Shown: positions 16,613-25,168, counted from the stretch's first letter. The stretch: DNA of 64,000 nucleotides from Thermophilibacter provencensis (GCF_900128445.1 NZ_LT671417.1:2181201-2245200), one strand, 5' to 3'. The notes: generated from the sequence alone by a model not told the origin. Numbers and translations: made by a program.

Positions 16613-16625
16613 GCGCGCCTCCTTC

Positions 16626-16639
16626 GTAGACGTGTCTAC
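16626..16639. promoter_or_regulatory. Operator palindrome before antitoxin gene
   Basis: GTAGAC GT GTCTAC, perfect 6-bp arms, lies 14 bases upstream of the antitoxin ATG and next to AAGGAGG. It suits autorepression by the ribbon-helix-helix antitoxin. Confidence 0.65.
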
Positions 16640-16699
16640 ATACAACATAACACGACAGCGCATGGGGTACCCTAGAGACAACCCCAGAGGAGGTGCCCC

Positions 16700-17107
16700 A
16701 TGAAGAAGCGTCTCATCAAGGCTACGCTCATCTACGGCGTGACCTGGCTCGCCTGTCTTGTCCTGTACTGGGGGTCCCTCGCGACGGGTGTGCTCGGCGG
16801 CGGTGGCATCATGGGTTACACGATCTTGTCGCTCTACATTGCCCTGCCGATAGCCGGCATCGTCTCAGCGTTTCTGATTGGCCGCATGACCGAGCTCCGC
16901 TGGCGGCGCCTGGCCGCACCGGTCGCTATCGACGCGCTCCATGCGCTCTTCATCGCAGCGACGTTTGGCCTCTCCAACGCCCTCGGTCTCACCAACATCG
17001 CGGCCGCCGACCTCTCCGCATTTGCATACGGCCTCGCTCCCGCGATGGTAGGTCTGGCAATCGGCTGGGTCACCGCGCGCCACCCCGCGACGACATCCAA
17101 GCTCTGA
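16700..17107 (+). CDS. Four-helix membrane protein, unknown
   Basis: 135 residues with four hydrophobic stretches: about 8-30 (TLIYGVTWLACLVLYWG), 38-62, 70-92 and 103-125. Positive residues at the start and in the 62-72 loop place both ends inside. No charged or catalytic motif is visible. Ribosome site AGAGGAGG. It is divergent from the toxin-antitoxin pair and followed by a motif-pair hairpin and a 48-bp inverted repeat. Confidence 0.7.
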   Translation: MKKRLIKATLIYGVTWLACLVLYWGSLATGVLGGGGIMGYTILSLYIALPIAGIVSAFLIGRMTELRWRRLAAPVAIDALHALFIAATFGLSNALGLTNIAAADLSAFAYGLAPAMVGLAIGWVTARHPATTSKL

Positions 17108-17172
17108 CGAACGTGTGAGCGCTCAACATTATCGACTGATTCGGCTTCATTTTCATACAGGCAAACGAGCGC

Positions 17173-17203
17173 TCCGTCCTTCTCGCCAACCGAGAAGGAC
17201 GGA
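17173..17203 (+). terminator. Hairpin made of two inverted dispersed words
   Basis: TCCGTCCTTCTCG (17173-17185) and CGAGAAGGACGGA (17191-17203) pair perfectly around CCAAC; a further GCGC/GCGC pair extends the stem. Both halves are full copies of the dispersed word. It lies 65 bases after the membrane gene. Inverted uptake-sequence pairs serve as terminators in Neisseria and Haemophilus. Confidence 0.7.
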
Positions 17204-17211
17204 AAGCGCGC

Positions 17212-17315
17212 TTGGGGACGGGTTATTTCTCTCAGAGCTTTTGGGACAGGCCCCGCCGGCTGTGTAACCGGCGGGGCCTGTCCCAAAAGCTCTGAGAGAA
17301 ATAACCCGTCCCCAA
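17212..17315. repeat. Perfect 48-bp inverted repeat
   Basis: 17212-17259 and 17268-17315 are exact complements around the loop CTGTGTAA. Each arm holds two palindromic-element words: GGGGACGGGTT outside and TTTTGGGACAGGCCCC inside. The outer end CCCGTCCCCAAATGC is repeated once more at 17322-17336, next to the prfC stop. The stem would be exceptionally stable in RNA or single-stranded DNA. Confidence 0.85.
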
Positions 17316-17335
17316 ATGCCGCCCGTCCCCAAATG

Positions 17336-18949
17336 CTAGAACGTGACGTTGCCGAACTCGGAGAGGCGCAGGTCCGGGTTGTGCTCGATCGCCCAGTTGA
17401 GGTTCCACGGGCTCGTGAAGAGAAGCAGCCTGCCGCCGCGCATGTCCTCCACGCGCAGGGTCTCGCGCGTGAGGTTGAGCCTGGCCACGTCGACCTCGCC
17501 GTCCTTCTCGTCAATCCAGCGGATGAGGCCGTAGGGCAAGGGCGAGCGGCGCACCTCGACGTGGTACTCGCTCTTGAGGCGCTGCTCCAGGACCTCGAAC
17601 TGCAGCACGCCCACCACGCCCACGATGACGCGCTCCATGCCGGCGCCGAACTCGCGGAAGATCTGGATGGCGCCCTCCTGGGCGAGCTCCTCCATGCCCT
17701 TCACGAACTGCTTGCGCTTGAGGGTGTCCACCTGCTCGATGCGCGCAAAGTGCTCCGGCGCGAAGGTGGGGATGCCTGCAAACTGCACGCGGCGGCCCAC
17801 CTTGCAGAGCGTGTCGCCGATCGAGAAGATCCCGGGGTCGAAGAGGCCCACGATGTCGCCGGCGCTCGCCTCGTCCACCGTGGCGCGGTCGTCAGCCATC
17901 ATCGCCGTGCCCGTGGCCAGCTTGATCTTGCGGTCGCCCTGCACGTGGAAGGCGTCCATGCCGCGCACGAAGCGCCCCGAGCAGATACGCAGGAAGGCGA
18001 TGCGGTCGCGGTGGTTCTTGTCCATGTTGGCCTGGATCTTGAAGACGAAGCCCGAGAAGTCCGGGTCCGTGGCCTCCACGGGCTCGCCCGTGAGCGCATC
18101 CGTGTGCGCGCCGGGAGCCGGCGAGAGGCGTAGGAAATCGCGCAGGAACGGCTCCACGCCAAAGTTGGTGAGCGCCGAGCCAAAGAAGACCGGCGTGAGC
18201 TTGCCCGTGCGCACGGCCTCGAGGTCGAACTCGTGGTCCGCGCCGTCCAGAAGCTCGATGTCGTCCATGAGGGCGCGGTGGTTCTCCTCGCCGATGAGCT
18301 CGTCGAGGGCGGCGTCGCCAAGCTCCGCCTCCACCTCGGCCACGCGCTTGGTGGCGTTGGCGCGGCCGTCGCCCTCGAAGGCGAGCACGCGGCGGCTCGC
18401 GCGGTCGAAGACGCCGCGGAACGTCCGCCCGTTGCCGATGGGCCAGTTCATGGGGTAGGTCCCGATACCCAGGACGCTCTCGATCTCCTCCATGAGGTCG
18501 AAGGGGTCGCGCGTCTCGTGGTCGAGCTTGTTCACGAAGGTGAAGATGGGGATGCCGCGCAGCGCGCACACCTTGAAGAGCTTGACGGTCTGGGCCTCCA
18601 CGCCCTTGGCGCCGTCGATCACCATGACCGCGGAGTCCGCTGCCATGAGCGTGCGATAGGTGTCCTCGGAGAAGTCCTGGTGACCCGGGGTGTCGAGGAT
18701 GTTCACGCAGTGGCCCTCGTAGGTGAACTGCAGGACGGACGAGGTCACGGAGATGCCGCGCTGCTTCTCGATGTCCATCCAGTCGGAGACCGCGTGCTTG
18801 GCGCTGGCCTTGCCCTTGACCGAGCCCGCGCTCTGGATGGTGCCGGTGTAGAGCAGCAGCTTCTCCGTGAGCGTGGTCTTGCCCGCGTCCGGGTGCGAGA
18901 TGATGGCAAAGGTGCGGCGAGAAGAGATCTCCTCCTCAAGGCTTGGCAT
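17336..18949 (-). CDS. prfC: Peptide chain release factor 3
   Basis: 537 residues, full length. RF3 is a GTPase that recycles RF1/RF2 from the ribosome. G domain: G1 ISHPDAGKTTLTEKLLLY, G2/G3 near RGISVTSSVLQF and DTPGHQDFSEDTYRTL, G4 FVNKLDHE. Domains II and III follow (RDRIAFLRICSGRFVRGM, LQFEVLEQRLKSEY). The F-S-E-D-T-Y after G3 separates RF3 from EF-G. DEKDGEVDV near the end carries the dispersed word. Confidence 0.95.
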   Translation of the reverse strand: MPSLEEEISSRRTFAIISHPDAGKTTLTEKLLLYTGTIQSAGSVKGKASAKHAVSDWMDIEKQRGISVTSSVLQFTYEGHCVNILDTPGHQDFSEDTYRTLMAADSAVMVIDGAKGVEAQTVKLFKVCALRGIPIFTFVNKLDHETRDPFDLMEEIESVLGIGTYPMNWPIGNGRTFRGVFDRASRRVLAFEGDGRANATKRVAEVEAELGDAALDELIGEENHRALMDDIELLDGADHEFDLEAVRTGKLTPVFFGSALTNFGVEPFLRDFLRLSPAPGAHTDALTGEPVEATDPDFSGFVFKIQANMDKNHRDRIAFLRICSGRFVRGMDAFHVQGDRKIKLATGTAMMADDRATVDEASAGDIVGLFDPGIFSIGDTLCKVGRRVQFAGIPTFAPEHFARIEQVDTLKRKQFVKGMEELAQEGAIQIFREFGAGMERVIVGVVGVLQFEVLEQRLKSEYHVEVRRSPLPYGLIRWIDEKDGEVDVARLNLTRETLRVEDMRGGRLLLFTSPWNLNWAIEHNPDLRLSEFGNVTF

Positions 18950-18967
18950 GCGCGTCCTCCTATGCAG

Positions 18968-18998
18968 ATGATACGAAGGGACAGTCCCTTCGTATCAT
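18968..18998. repeat. Palindromic element before prfC
   Basis: ATGATACGAAGGG (18968-18980) pairs perfectly with 18986-18998 around ACAGT. The centre GGGACAGTCCC is the common core of this element family. It lies 18 bases upstream of the prfC start, so it is in or near its leader. Confidence 0.75.
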
Positions 18999-19077
18999 TT
19001 TGTGGCTCGAGCCCAGCTATTGTAGCGGATGCGTCTCCCCCGGGACATGGATGCTGCTCTCCGGAGGCACACCCCAT

Positions 19078-19190
19078 CTCCGGGTGCGTACGAAGTTGCA
19101 AAAATAATGATGTACCGAACAATCAAAGAAACGCAGGTGGAGCATTTGGCGAGAAGAACATCAATTGTGCAATCTCGTACACACCCGGAG
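19078..19190. repeat. Imperfect inverted repeat with internal motif
   Basis: CTCCGGGTGCGTACGAAG plus TTGCA (19078-19100) matches the complement of 19168-19190 at 20 of 23 positions. The inside holds a dispersed-word copy at 19150. It lies between prfC and the araC stop and may end the AraC-family gene. Layout resembles 13277-13442 and 58894-59004. Confidence 0.65.
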
Positions 19191-19202
19191 GAGGCCATAC
19201 GC

Positions 19203-20225
19203 TCATCGGGTACATCGGGTAGGTGCGCCATCCTCCATCGCAGCGCGCTCCCTCCATGCACGAGGGGGCATGCCCGTAAAGTCAGAGAAGGCGTGGCAGA
19301 AGGCCGAGGGGCTCGGGTAGCCGAGAAGGACGGCGACCTCGGAGACGCTACGATCCCCGTCCCCGAGGAGTCGGCACGCGCGCTCCATCCGCAGCTGGCG
19401 CGCATATGCGCCCACGCTCTGTCCCATCTCGCGCCTGAACGCGTCGCAGAGCCGCGACCGGCTCACGTAGAGCCTGCGCGCGAGCGCGTCGACGGAAGGT
19501 GGTGCGTCACCCTCCTCGACCGCAGCCGACAGGAGCCTCCTCGCGTGGCTCACCAGCGCACCCTCGTCTTGACCGAAGCCCTTCTCGTCCGCCGCCAGAG
19601 ACGCCACGAGGGAGGTGACGGTCGAGAGAAGCCCGAGCGACCCACCGGGGCCGAGCGGAGGACTCGCGGGTAAGCTGTCGAGCGCATGACGAATCGCCCC
19701 CTTGGACTCGGGACCCCAGGCGCCGTCAAACGCCGAGAAGAGCCCGCCGAACTCCCCCGGATAGCTACGATCCAGCTCGTCGAAGAAGTCGGGCAGACAG
19801 ATGATGGAGCGGGAGCGGTAGACGTGGTCGGCGAGCAGGCGACTCGAGAGCGAGCGGGGGCCGTGCTCAACGAACGTGGCAACCTCGTCATGCGGACGGC
19901 GCGCGCCGCCCCCGGCGCCGACGAGCCTGATCGGCAGGCCACAGTCCCGTGAGCACGCCACCGCGTCGTCCCCCATCGTGCAGGCGCAGGCATACGACCC
20001 GAGCGACCCCTCGAAGAGCGGCATGTCCTCAAGCGGGGTGACGTCGTGGCAGAGCACGAGGCAGTGCGGCATAGGCGCGCAAAGCCACATCGAGCCTGTC
20101 GCCACGGAGCCCCGCGCCTCCCCCACCCAGATGCCGCCCCGGCGCTCGAGGAGCACGCCGAGCTGCTCGACCTGCGGCTCGAAGAGCGCGACGAGCTCGC
20201 GGGGAATGTCGCCCATGCCCGTCAT
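19203..20225 (-). CDS. AraC-family transcriptional regulator
   Basis: 340 residues. The C-terminal ~100 residues hold two helix-turn-helix units (VDALARRLYVSRSRLCDAFRREMGQSVGAYARQLRMERACRLL, then VSEVAVLLGYPSPSAFCHAFSDFTGMPPRAWR). The N-terminal ~230 residues have a Cys pair (CACTMGD, CSRDCGLP) and no recognised ligand fold. It is divergent from two ABC half-transporters, as YbtA is from YbtPQ in yersiniabactin loci. GTTAG boxes lie in the gap. The start could also be the ATG at 20216. Confidence 0.85.
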   Translation of the reverse strand: MTGMGDIPRELVALFEPQVEQLGVLLERRGGIWVGEARGSVATGSMWLCAPMPHCLVLCHDVTPLEDMPLFEGSLGSYACACTMGDDAVACSRDCGLPIRLVGAGGGARRPHDEVATFVEHGPRSLSSRLLADHVYRSRSIICLPDFFDELDRSYPGEFGGLFSAFDGAWGPESKGAIRHALDSLPASPPLGPGGSLGLLSTVTSLVASLAADEKGFGQDEGALVSHARRLLSAAVEEGDAPPSVDALARRLYVSRSRLCDAFRREMGQSVGAYARQLRMERACRLLGDGDRSVSEVAVLLGYPSPSAFCHAFSDFTGMPPRAWRERAAMEDGAPTRCTR

Positions 20226-20264
20226 CTTGAGGGTTCGTCCGCCTCCCTTGAGGAATCGTCCACA

Positions 20265-20284
20265 GTTAGTTAACCGTAGCTAAC
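20265..20284. promoter_or_regulatory. GTTAG...CTAAC box, AraC/ABC gap
   Basis: GTTAGTTAACCGTAGCTAAC. Its last 16 bases (20269-20284) read GTTAGCTACGGTTAAC on the other strand and match GTTAGCTATGGTTTAC at 23961 at 14 of 16 positions. It is placed to control both divergent units. Confidence 0.6.
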
Positions 20285-20350
20285 AAGTAACGGATCCCAT
20301 GATACGGTGCGGCGGAATGCCAATCAAGACACGAGGGCAAGGAGGCTTCG

Positions 20351-22186
20351 ATGTCTGACACTCAAGCAACCAAGGCGAGTGACGTGCGCGGCAAGGGCGC
20401 CGTGAGCCGTCTGCTCGCCTTCGCCGGTCCGCGCAAGGCGCTCACGTACCTGGGCTGCGCGCTCTCGGCAGTCTCGATGCTCGTGAGCTTTGGCCCGTAC
20501 GTCTGCGTCTGGCTCGTGGCGCGCGACCTCATCGCCGTGGCCCCCGACTGGGGCGCGGCCACTGGCATCGCAGCGTACGGCTGGTGGGCGTTCGGCCTTG
20601 CGGCCGCGAGCATCCTCATCTACTTCGCCGGGCTCATGTGCACGCACCTCGCGGCCTTCCGCTGCGCGTCCAACATGCGCAAGCGCACCACGGACCACCT
20701 CATGCACGCGAGCCTCGGCTACTTCGACACGCACGCGAGCGGCGCGCTTCGCCGCGTCGTGGACGGCTGCGCCGCCGAGACCGAGGGTCTTCTCGCCCAT
20801 AAGCTCCCGGACACCGCAGGCAGCATTGCCATGATCGTCGGCATGCTCGTGCTGTTCTTCGTCTTTGACTGGCGACTCGGTCTCGCGTGCCTTGTCGCGG
20901 TGATCATCTCGCTCGGCTGCATGTTCTACATGATGGGCGGGCGTGGCATGGACTTCATGACGCGCTACATGGAGTCGCTCGTCAAGATGAACAAGACCGG
21001 CACCGAGTACGTGCGCGGCATCCCCGTGGTCAAGGTCTTCCAGCAGACGGTCTACAGCTTCCGCGCGTTCCATGACGCCATCGAGGAGTTCACGCGGCTC
21101 GCGCAGGACTACGCCGTAAAGTGGTGCCAGACGCCGCAGTCGCTCTCGCTCACCATCATCAACGGAGTCGCGATCTTCCTCGTGCCGGCGGCGATTCTCG
21201 TTGCGCCCGGAGAGGGGGACTTTGCGCGCTTTTTGGCCAACGTCGCGTTCTACGCGATCTTCTCGGCCGTGATTCCCACCGCCATGACGCGCGTGATGTT
21301 CATGTCCGAGGCGTTCCAGTCCGCCGCGGACGCGGTCACGCGCGTCGAGGAGGTGCTGGCCGCACCCGTGATCTCCGCCCCTGTCGCACCTCGCACGCCC
21401 GCGGGCAACGCCATCCGCTTCGAGGACGTGAGCTTTACCTACGAGGGCGTGGACGCTCCGGCGCTCGACCACGTGAGCTTTGAGGTGCCGGCCGGCGCGA
21501 CGGTGGCGCTCGTGGGCCCCTCCGGCGGCGGCAAGACCACGGCGGCGAGCCTCGTGCCTCGCTTCTGGGACGTGGGCGCCGGACGCGTGACGCTCGGCGG
21601 CGTGGACGTGCGCGAGATGGACCCGCACGACCTCATGGACCGTGTGGCCTTTGTCTTCCAGGCCAACCGGCCCTTCCGCCAGACGATCCTGGAGAACGTG
21701 CGCGCCGCGCGCCCCGAGGCCACTCGCGAGGAGGCGCTCGCCGCCCTCGAGGCCGCCCAGTGCGCGGACATCCTGGAGAAGCTCCCCCAGGGCGCCGACA
21801 CGCTCGTGGGGACAGGCGGCACCCACCTCTCCGGCGGCGAGGTGCAGCGCCTCATGATCGCCCGCGCGATTCTGAAGGACGCTCCGGTGGTGGTGCTCGA
21901 CGAGGCGACGGCCTTCGCCGACCCTGAGAACGAGGTCAAGATCCAGGCCGCCTTCAAGCGACTCGCCCGCGGGCGCGACGGCTCGCCGCGCACCGTCCTC
22001 ATGATCGCGCACCGCCTCTCCACGGTGCGGAACGCCGACAAGATCGTGGTGCTCGACGCCGGGCGCGTGGTCGAGCAGGGCACGCACGACGAGCTGCTGG
22101 CGGCGGGCGGCCTCTACGCCCGCATGTGGGCCGACTACGAGAAGTCCGTGAGCTGGCGCATCACGAGCGCCGCGGAGGTGGAGTAG
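20351..22186 (+). CDS. ABC half-transporter, exporter fold (YbtP/IrtA-like)
   Basis: 611 residues: six membrane helices in 20-320, then an ATPase domain with Walker A VGPSGGGKTTAAS near 387, signature LSGGEVQRLMIARAIL, Walker B VVVLDEATAFADPE and switch His in MIAHRLS. Exporter-type folds with an AraC partner are known siderophore importers (YbtPQ, IrtAB), so iron-chelate uptake is a reasonable guess. AAGGAGG precedes the ATG. The second half-transporter follows with no gap. Confidence 0.85.
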   Translation: MSDTQATKASDVRGKGAVSRLLAFAGPRKALTYLGCALSAVSMLVSFGPYVCVWLVARDLIAVAPDWGAATGIAAYGWWAFGLAAASILIYFAGLMCTHLAAFRCASNMRKRTTDHLMHASLGYFDTHASGALRRVVDGCAAETEGLLAHKLPDTAGSIAMIVGMLVLFFVFDWRLGLACLVAVIISLGCMFYMMGGRGMDFMTRYMESLVKMNKTGTEYVRGIPVVKVFQQTVYSFRAFHDAIEEFTRLAQDYAVKWCQTPQSLSLTIINGVAIFLVPAAILVAPGEGDFARFLANVAFYAIFSAVIPTAMTRVMFMSEAFQSAADAVTRVEEVLAAPVISAPVAPRTPAGNAIRFEDVSFTYEGVDAPALDHVSFEVPAGATVALVGPSGGGKTTAASLVPRFWDVGAGRVTLGGVDVREMDPHDLMDRVAFVFQANRPFRQTILENVRAARPEATREEALAALEAAQCADILEKLPQGADTLVGTGGTHLSGGEVQRLMIARAILKDAPVVVLDEATAFADPENEVKIQAAFKRLARGRDGSPRTVLMIAHRLSTVRNADKIVVLDAGRVVEQGTHDELLAAGGLYARMWADYEKSVSWRITSAAEVE

Positions 22187-23920
22187 ATGAGTATCCAGGA
22201 GAAGTACGCCCTCACCGACGAGGGCATGCGCAATGTCAAGCTCGGCGCCGTGTGGACCGCCGCCTCGAACCTCGTGGTGTTTGGCGGCGTGGGTGCCCTC
22301 TACCTGCTCATGAGCGAGCTCGTGGCGCACCTCACCGAGGGCGCGCCGCTGCCGGACCTCCTCCCGTACGCAGCTGGCCTCGTCGCCTTTGCCGTCGCGC
22401 TCTTCGTGGCGGAGTACTGGGCCTACTACTACCAGTACGGCGTCATCTACAAGGAGAGCGGCCGGCAGCGCATCGGCCTCGCCGAGCGCCTGCGCAAGCT
22501 GCCCCTGGGCTTCTTCGGCCGCCGCGACCTCGCCGACCTCACCGAGACCCTCATGACCGACGTCAAGACCACCGAGCACGCCTACAGCCACGTGCTGCCC
22601 GAGCTCTACGGCGCCTACATCACGCTCGCCGTGGCGGCCGTCTGCCTGTTCTCCTTTGACTGGCGGCTCGCGCTCGCGTCGCTCTGGAGCTGCCCGGTGG
22701 GGCTCGCCATCCTCTTCGGCGCGCGCCGCGCTCTCCAGCCCATGATGGAGGCCACGCGCATGCGCGGCCTTGCAACCTCGGAGGACATCCAGGAGGCGCT
22801 CGAGTGCGTGCGCGAGGTGCGCGCTACCAACCAGGAGGGGCGCTACCTCGAGCACATCCACGCCGACGTGGACGCCGCGGAGCGCCAGGCCGCCCGTTCG
22901 GAGATCGCCTGCGGCATCGCCGTCAACGGCGCCCAGATCGTGCTGCGCTTGGGCCTCGCCACCACGGTCCTCGTGGGCGCGGCGCTCATCCTGGAGGGCT
23001 CCTGCACGTTCATGACGCTTTTCGCGTTCCTTCTGGTGGTGAGCCGCATCTACGCGCCCTTCGACCAGTGCCTCATGCTCATAGCCGAGCTTTTCTCTGC
23101 CAAGACCGCTGCGGCACGTATGAAGAGCTTCTACGAGGAGCCGCTCGCCGAGGGCGGCGAGACGTATGAGCCTGCCGGGCACGACGTCGCCTTCGAGGAC
23201 GTGTCCTTCTCCTACGATCGTGGCGAGAAGGTCCTGGACGGCGTGACGTTCACGGCGCGCGAGGGCGAGGTCACGGCGCTCGTGGGTCCGTCCGGCTCCG
23301 GCAAGTCCACCTGCGCCCGTCTGGCAGCGCGCCTGTGGGATGCCGACGCGGGGCACGTTGCCGTGGGAGGCGTTGACGTGGCGGCCGTGGACCCCGAGGT
23401 CCTTCTCGGCGACTTCTCCGTGGTCTTCCAGGACGTGCTGCTCTTCGACGACACGGTGATGGGCAACATTCGCCTGGGTCGGCGCGGCGCCACCGACGAG
23501 GAGGTGCTCGCCGCGGCGCGCGCGGCCAACTGCGACGAGTTCGTGAGCCGCCTGCCGCAGGGCTACGACACGATGATCGGCGAGAACGGCGCGCGCCTCT
23601 CCGGCGGCGAGCGCCAGCGCATCTCAATCGCCCGCGCGCTGCTCAAGGACGCGCCGGTCGTGCTTTTGGACGAAGCAACGGCGAGCCTGGACGTGGAGAA
23701 CGAGACGCAGGTCCAGGAGGCGCTCTCGCGCCTGCTCGCCGGCAAGACCGTCATCGTGATCGCCCACCGCATGCGCACCGTCATGAGCGCGGACAAGATC
23801 GTGGTGCTCGAGGACGGCCGCGTGGCCGAGCAGGGCTCTCCGGAGGAGCTGCTCGCCGCGGGCGGCCTCTTCGCCCGCATGGTCCGCCTGCAGACCCAGA
23901 GCGCAGACTGGACGCTGTGA
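22187..23920 (+). CDS. ABC half-transporter, exporter fold (YbtQ/IrtB-like)
   Basis: 577 residues: six membrane helices to about 320, Walker A VGPSGSGKSTCARLAARLW, signature LSGGERQRISIARALL, Walker B VVLLDEATASLDVE, switch His in VIAHRMRT. Its ATG directly follows the TAG of the first half-transporter, so the two should form a heterodimer. EVLLGDFSVVFQDVLLF carries the dispersed word over the Q-loop. A palindromic element begins on its stop codon. Confidence 0.85.
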   Translation: MSIQEKYALTDEGMRNVKLGAVWTAASNLVVFGGVGALYLLMSELVAHLTEGAPLPDLLPYAAGLVAFAVALFVAEYWAYYYQYGVIYKESGRQRIGLAERLRKLPLGFFGRRDLADLTETLMTDVKTTEHAYSHVLPELYGAYITLAVAAVCLFSFDWRLALASLWSCPVGLAILFGARRALQPMMEATRMRGLATSEDIQEALECVREVRATNQEGRYLEHIHADVDAAERQAARSEIACGIAVNGAQIVLRLGLATTVLVGAALILEGSCTFMTLFAFLLVVSRIYAPFDQCLMLIAELFSAKTAAARMKSFYEEPLAEGGETYEPAGHDVAFEDVSFSYDRGEKVLDGVTFTAREGEVTALVGPSGSGKSTCARLAARLWDADAGHVAVGGVDVAAVDPEVLLGDFSVVFQDVLLFDDTVMGNIRLGRRGATDEEVLAAARAANCDEFVSRLPQGYDTMIGENGARLSGGERQRISIARALLKDAPVVLLDEATASLDVENETQVQEALSRLLAGKTVIVIAHRMRTVMSADKIVVLEDGRVAEQGSPEELLAAGGLFARMVRLQTQSADWTL

Positions 23921-23950
23921 TCCAAAAGGGGACAGTCCCCTTTCGGATCA
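23918..23950. repeat. Palindromic element on ABC stop codon
   Basis: TGATCCAAAAGGGG (23918-23931) pairs with CCCCTTTCGGATCA (23937-23950) with one mismatch around ACAGT. The TGA stop is the first three bases of the left arm. It could end the ABC transcript; a short T run lies inside the arm. Confidence 0.75.
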
Positions 23951-23960
23951 TGGACAATAT

Positions 23961-24007
23961 GTTAGCTATGGTTTACTCTATGCTCAACAGAGTTAGACAC
24001 AGCTAAC
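23961..24007. promoter_or_regulatory. Two GTTAG boxes before DUF3793 gene
   Basis: GTTAGCTATGGTTTAC (23961-23976) and GTTAGACACAGCTAAC (23992-24007), 31 bases apart, lie just before the DUF3793 start at 24020. Both fit the pattern GTTAG-N6-7-TWAAC/CTAAC found before other metal-type genes here. The second would block the ribosome site if bound. Confidence 0.6.
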
Positions 24008-24019
24008 TATTGGAGGCGT

Positions 24020-24688
24020 ATGGGTCAGGGGATGGACATCTGTCTTGCCGTTGACGCCAGCGACGCCTCGCCTCACGAGCGTCTTGAGGCGAGGTTCGTG
24101 CGCTGCCTCGTCTGTCAGGCGGGCATCGTGCTTGCGGGATGCAAGCCGGCCGCAGTCTTTGGCTTCCGGATGCCGCCCGACGATGCCGCGCGTCCGACGT
24201 CCATGTGCCGCCTCCGCGTAAAGACCCTCATCGGGACCTACGCGTGGCACCTCCTACGCTTTGGCGTGCGCGCTTCCCTGCTGGGATGGCGAGAAGGGCG
24301 GGCGATGCTGCTCGTCTGGCGTCCGCGCCGCATCCGGCGTCTTCTCTCCGACGCGGGGGCGCACGAGTTTCTCGCCAAGAACCACCTCCCCTCTCGAAGC
24401 GGGGCGCTCATGGGAGAGCTCAGGCGTCGCCTGCGCGCCTACTACAACGACAGGACCCCCTTTCCCCATGAGATCGGCTTTGTCCTCGGCTACCCCATCG
24501 AGGACGTCGACGGCTTCATGTCGGACGGGGGCCAGGGAGCACGGGCGTGCGGACGCTGGAAGGTCTACGGAGACGTGGACGAGGCGCTGCGGCGCTTCAA
24601 GGAGCTCGAGCGCGAGGAGCTCAGGATCAGGAGGCTCTACTCCGAGGGAACGCCCCTGCGGGGGCTTCTTCGGATGGCAACGGCATAG
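24020..24688 (+). CDS. DUF3793-family protein
   Basis: 222 residues. The middle and C-terminal part carry the family pattern FPHEIGFVLGYPIEDVDGFM, then WKVYGDVDEALRRFKELER. Family members are found in anaerobes, usually beside flavodoxin or iron-uptake genes; no activity is assigned. GGAGG lies only three bases before the ATG at 24020, so the ATG at 24032 may be used. Flavodoxin follows by 38 bases. The GTTAG boxes upstream suggest iron or metal control. Confidence 0.85.
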   Translation: MGQGMDICLAVDASDASPHERLEARFVRCLVCQAGIVLAGCKPAAVFGFRMPPDDAARPTSMCRLRVKTLIGTYAWHLLRFGVRASLLGWREGRAMLLVWRPRRIRRLLSDAGAHEFLAKNHLPSRSGALMGELRRRLRAYYNDRTPFPHEIGFVLGYPIEDVDGFMSDGGQGARACGRWKVYGDVDEALRRFKELEREELRIRRLYSEGTPLRGLLRMATA

Positions 24689-24726
24689 CAAGGGCGGCCG
24701 AGCCCGCACGACGGAGGGAGACTTCC

Positions 24727-25155
24727 ATGAGCAAGAACATCGCAATCGTGTACTGGACGGGAACGGGCAACACCGAGGAGATGGCCCGTGCGCTCGAATC
24801 GGGCGTCGCCGCAGCAGGGGCCGAGGCTCGTGTCGTGCCCGTCGCGGACTTCTCGGCAGAGGATGTGTCCGGCTATGACGCGCTTGCCTTTGGCTGCCCC
24901 GCCATGGGCGCCGAGGAGCTTGAGTCCGACGAGTTCGAGCCCGTCTGGGAGGCGTGCCGCGACGCGCTGGGCGACAAGCCCGTGGCGCTGTTCGGCAGCT
25001 ACGGCTGGGGCACCGGCGAGTGGATGGAGGCCTGGCGGGCAGACGCGGAGGGGGCTGGCGTGAACGTGGTCTGCACCGTGATCGCCAACGAGGCCCCCGA
25101 TGACGATGCCATCGCCGAACTCGAGACGGCCGCAAGGAGCCTCGTCGAGGCGTAA
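24727..25155 (+). CDS. Flavodoxin
   Basis: 142 residues, a short-chain flavodoxin. The FMN phosphate loop TGTGNTEEMA is at about 11-20, GCPAMGAEELE near 60 and FGSYGWGTGEWMEAW near 95 bind the isoalloxazine ring. Flavodoxin replaces ferredoxin as an electron carrier when iron is scarce, which fits its place after the ABC pair and DUF3793. A 12-bp GC-rich hairpin follows the stop. Confidence 0.93.
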   Translation: MSKNIAIVYWTGTGNTEEMARALESGVAAAGAEARVVPVADFSAEDVSGYDALAFGCPAMGAEELESDEFEPVWEACRDALGDKPVALFGSYGWGTGEWMEAWRADAEGAGVNVVCTVIANEAPDDDAIAELETAARSLVEA

Positions 25156-25168
25156 TGGCTCAAGCTGA

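Noticed and set aside
17108-17335. Small gene in the gap before prfC
   Set aside because: The gap is filled by two inverted repeats; no frame with a ribosome site exists.
20324-23356. 1010-codon minus-strand frame opposite the ABC pair
   Set aside because: It mirrors two real ABC genes and consists of His/Arg/Ala/Gly-rich text without any motif.
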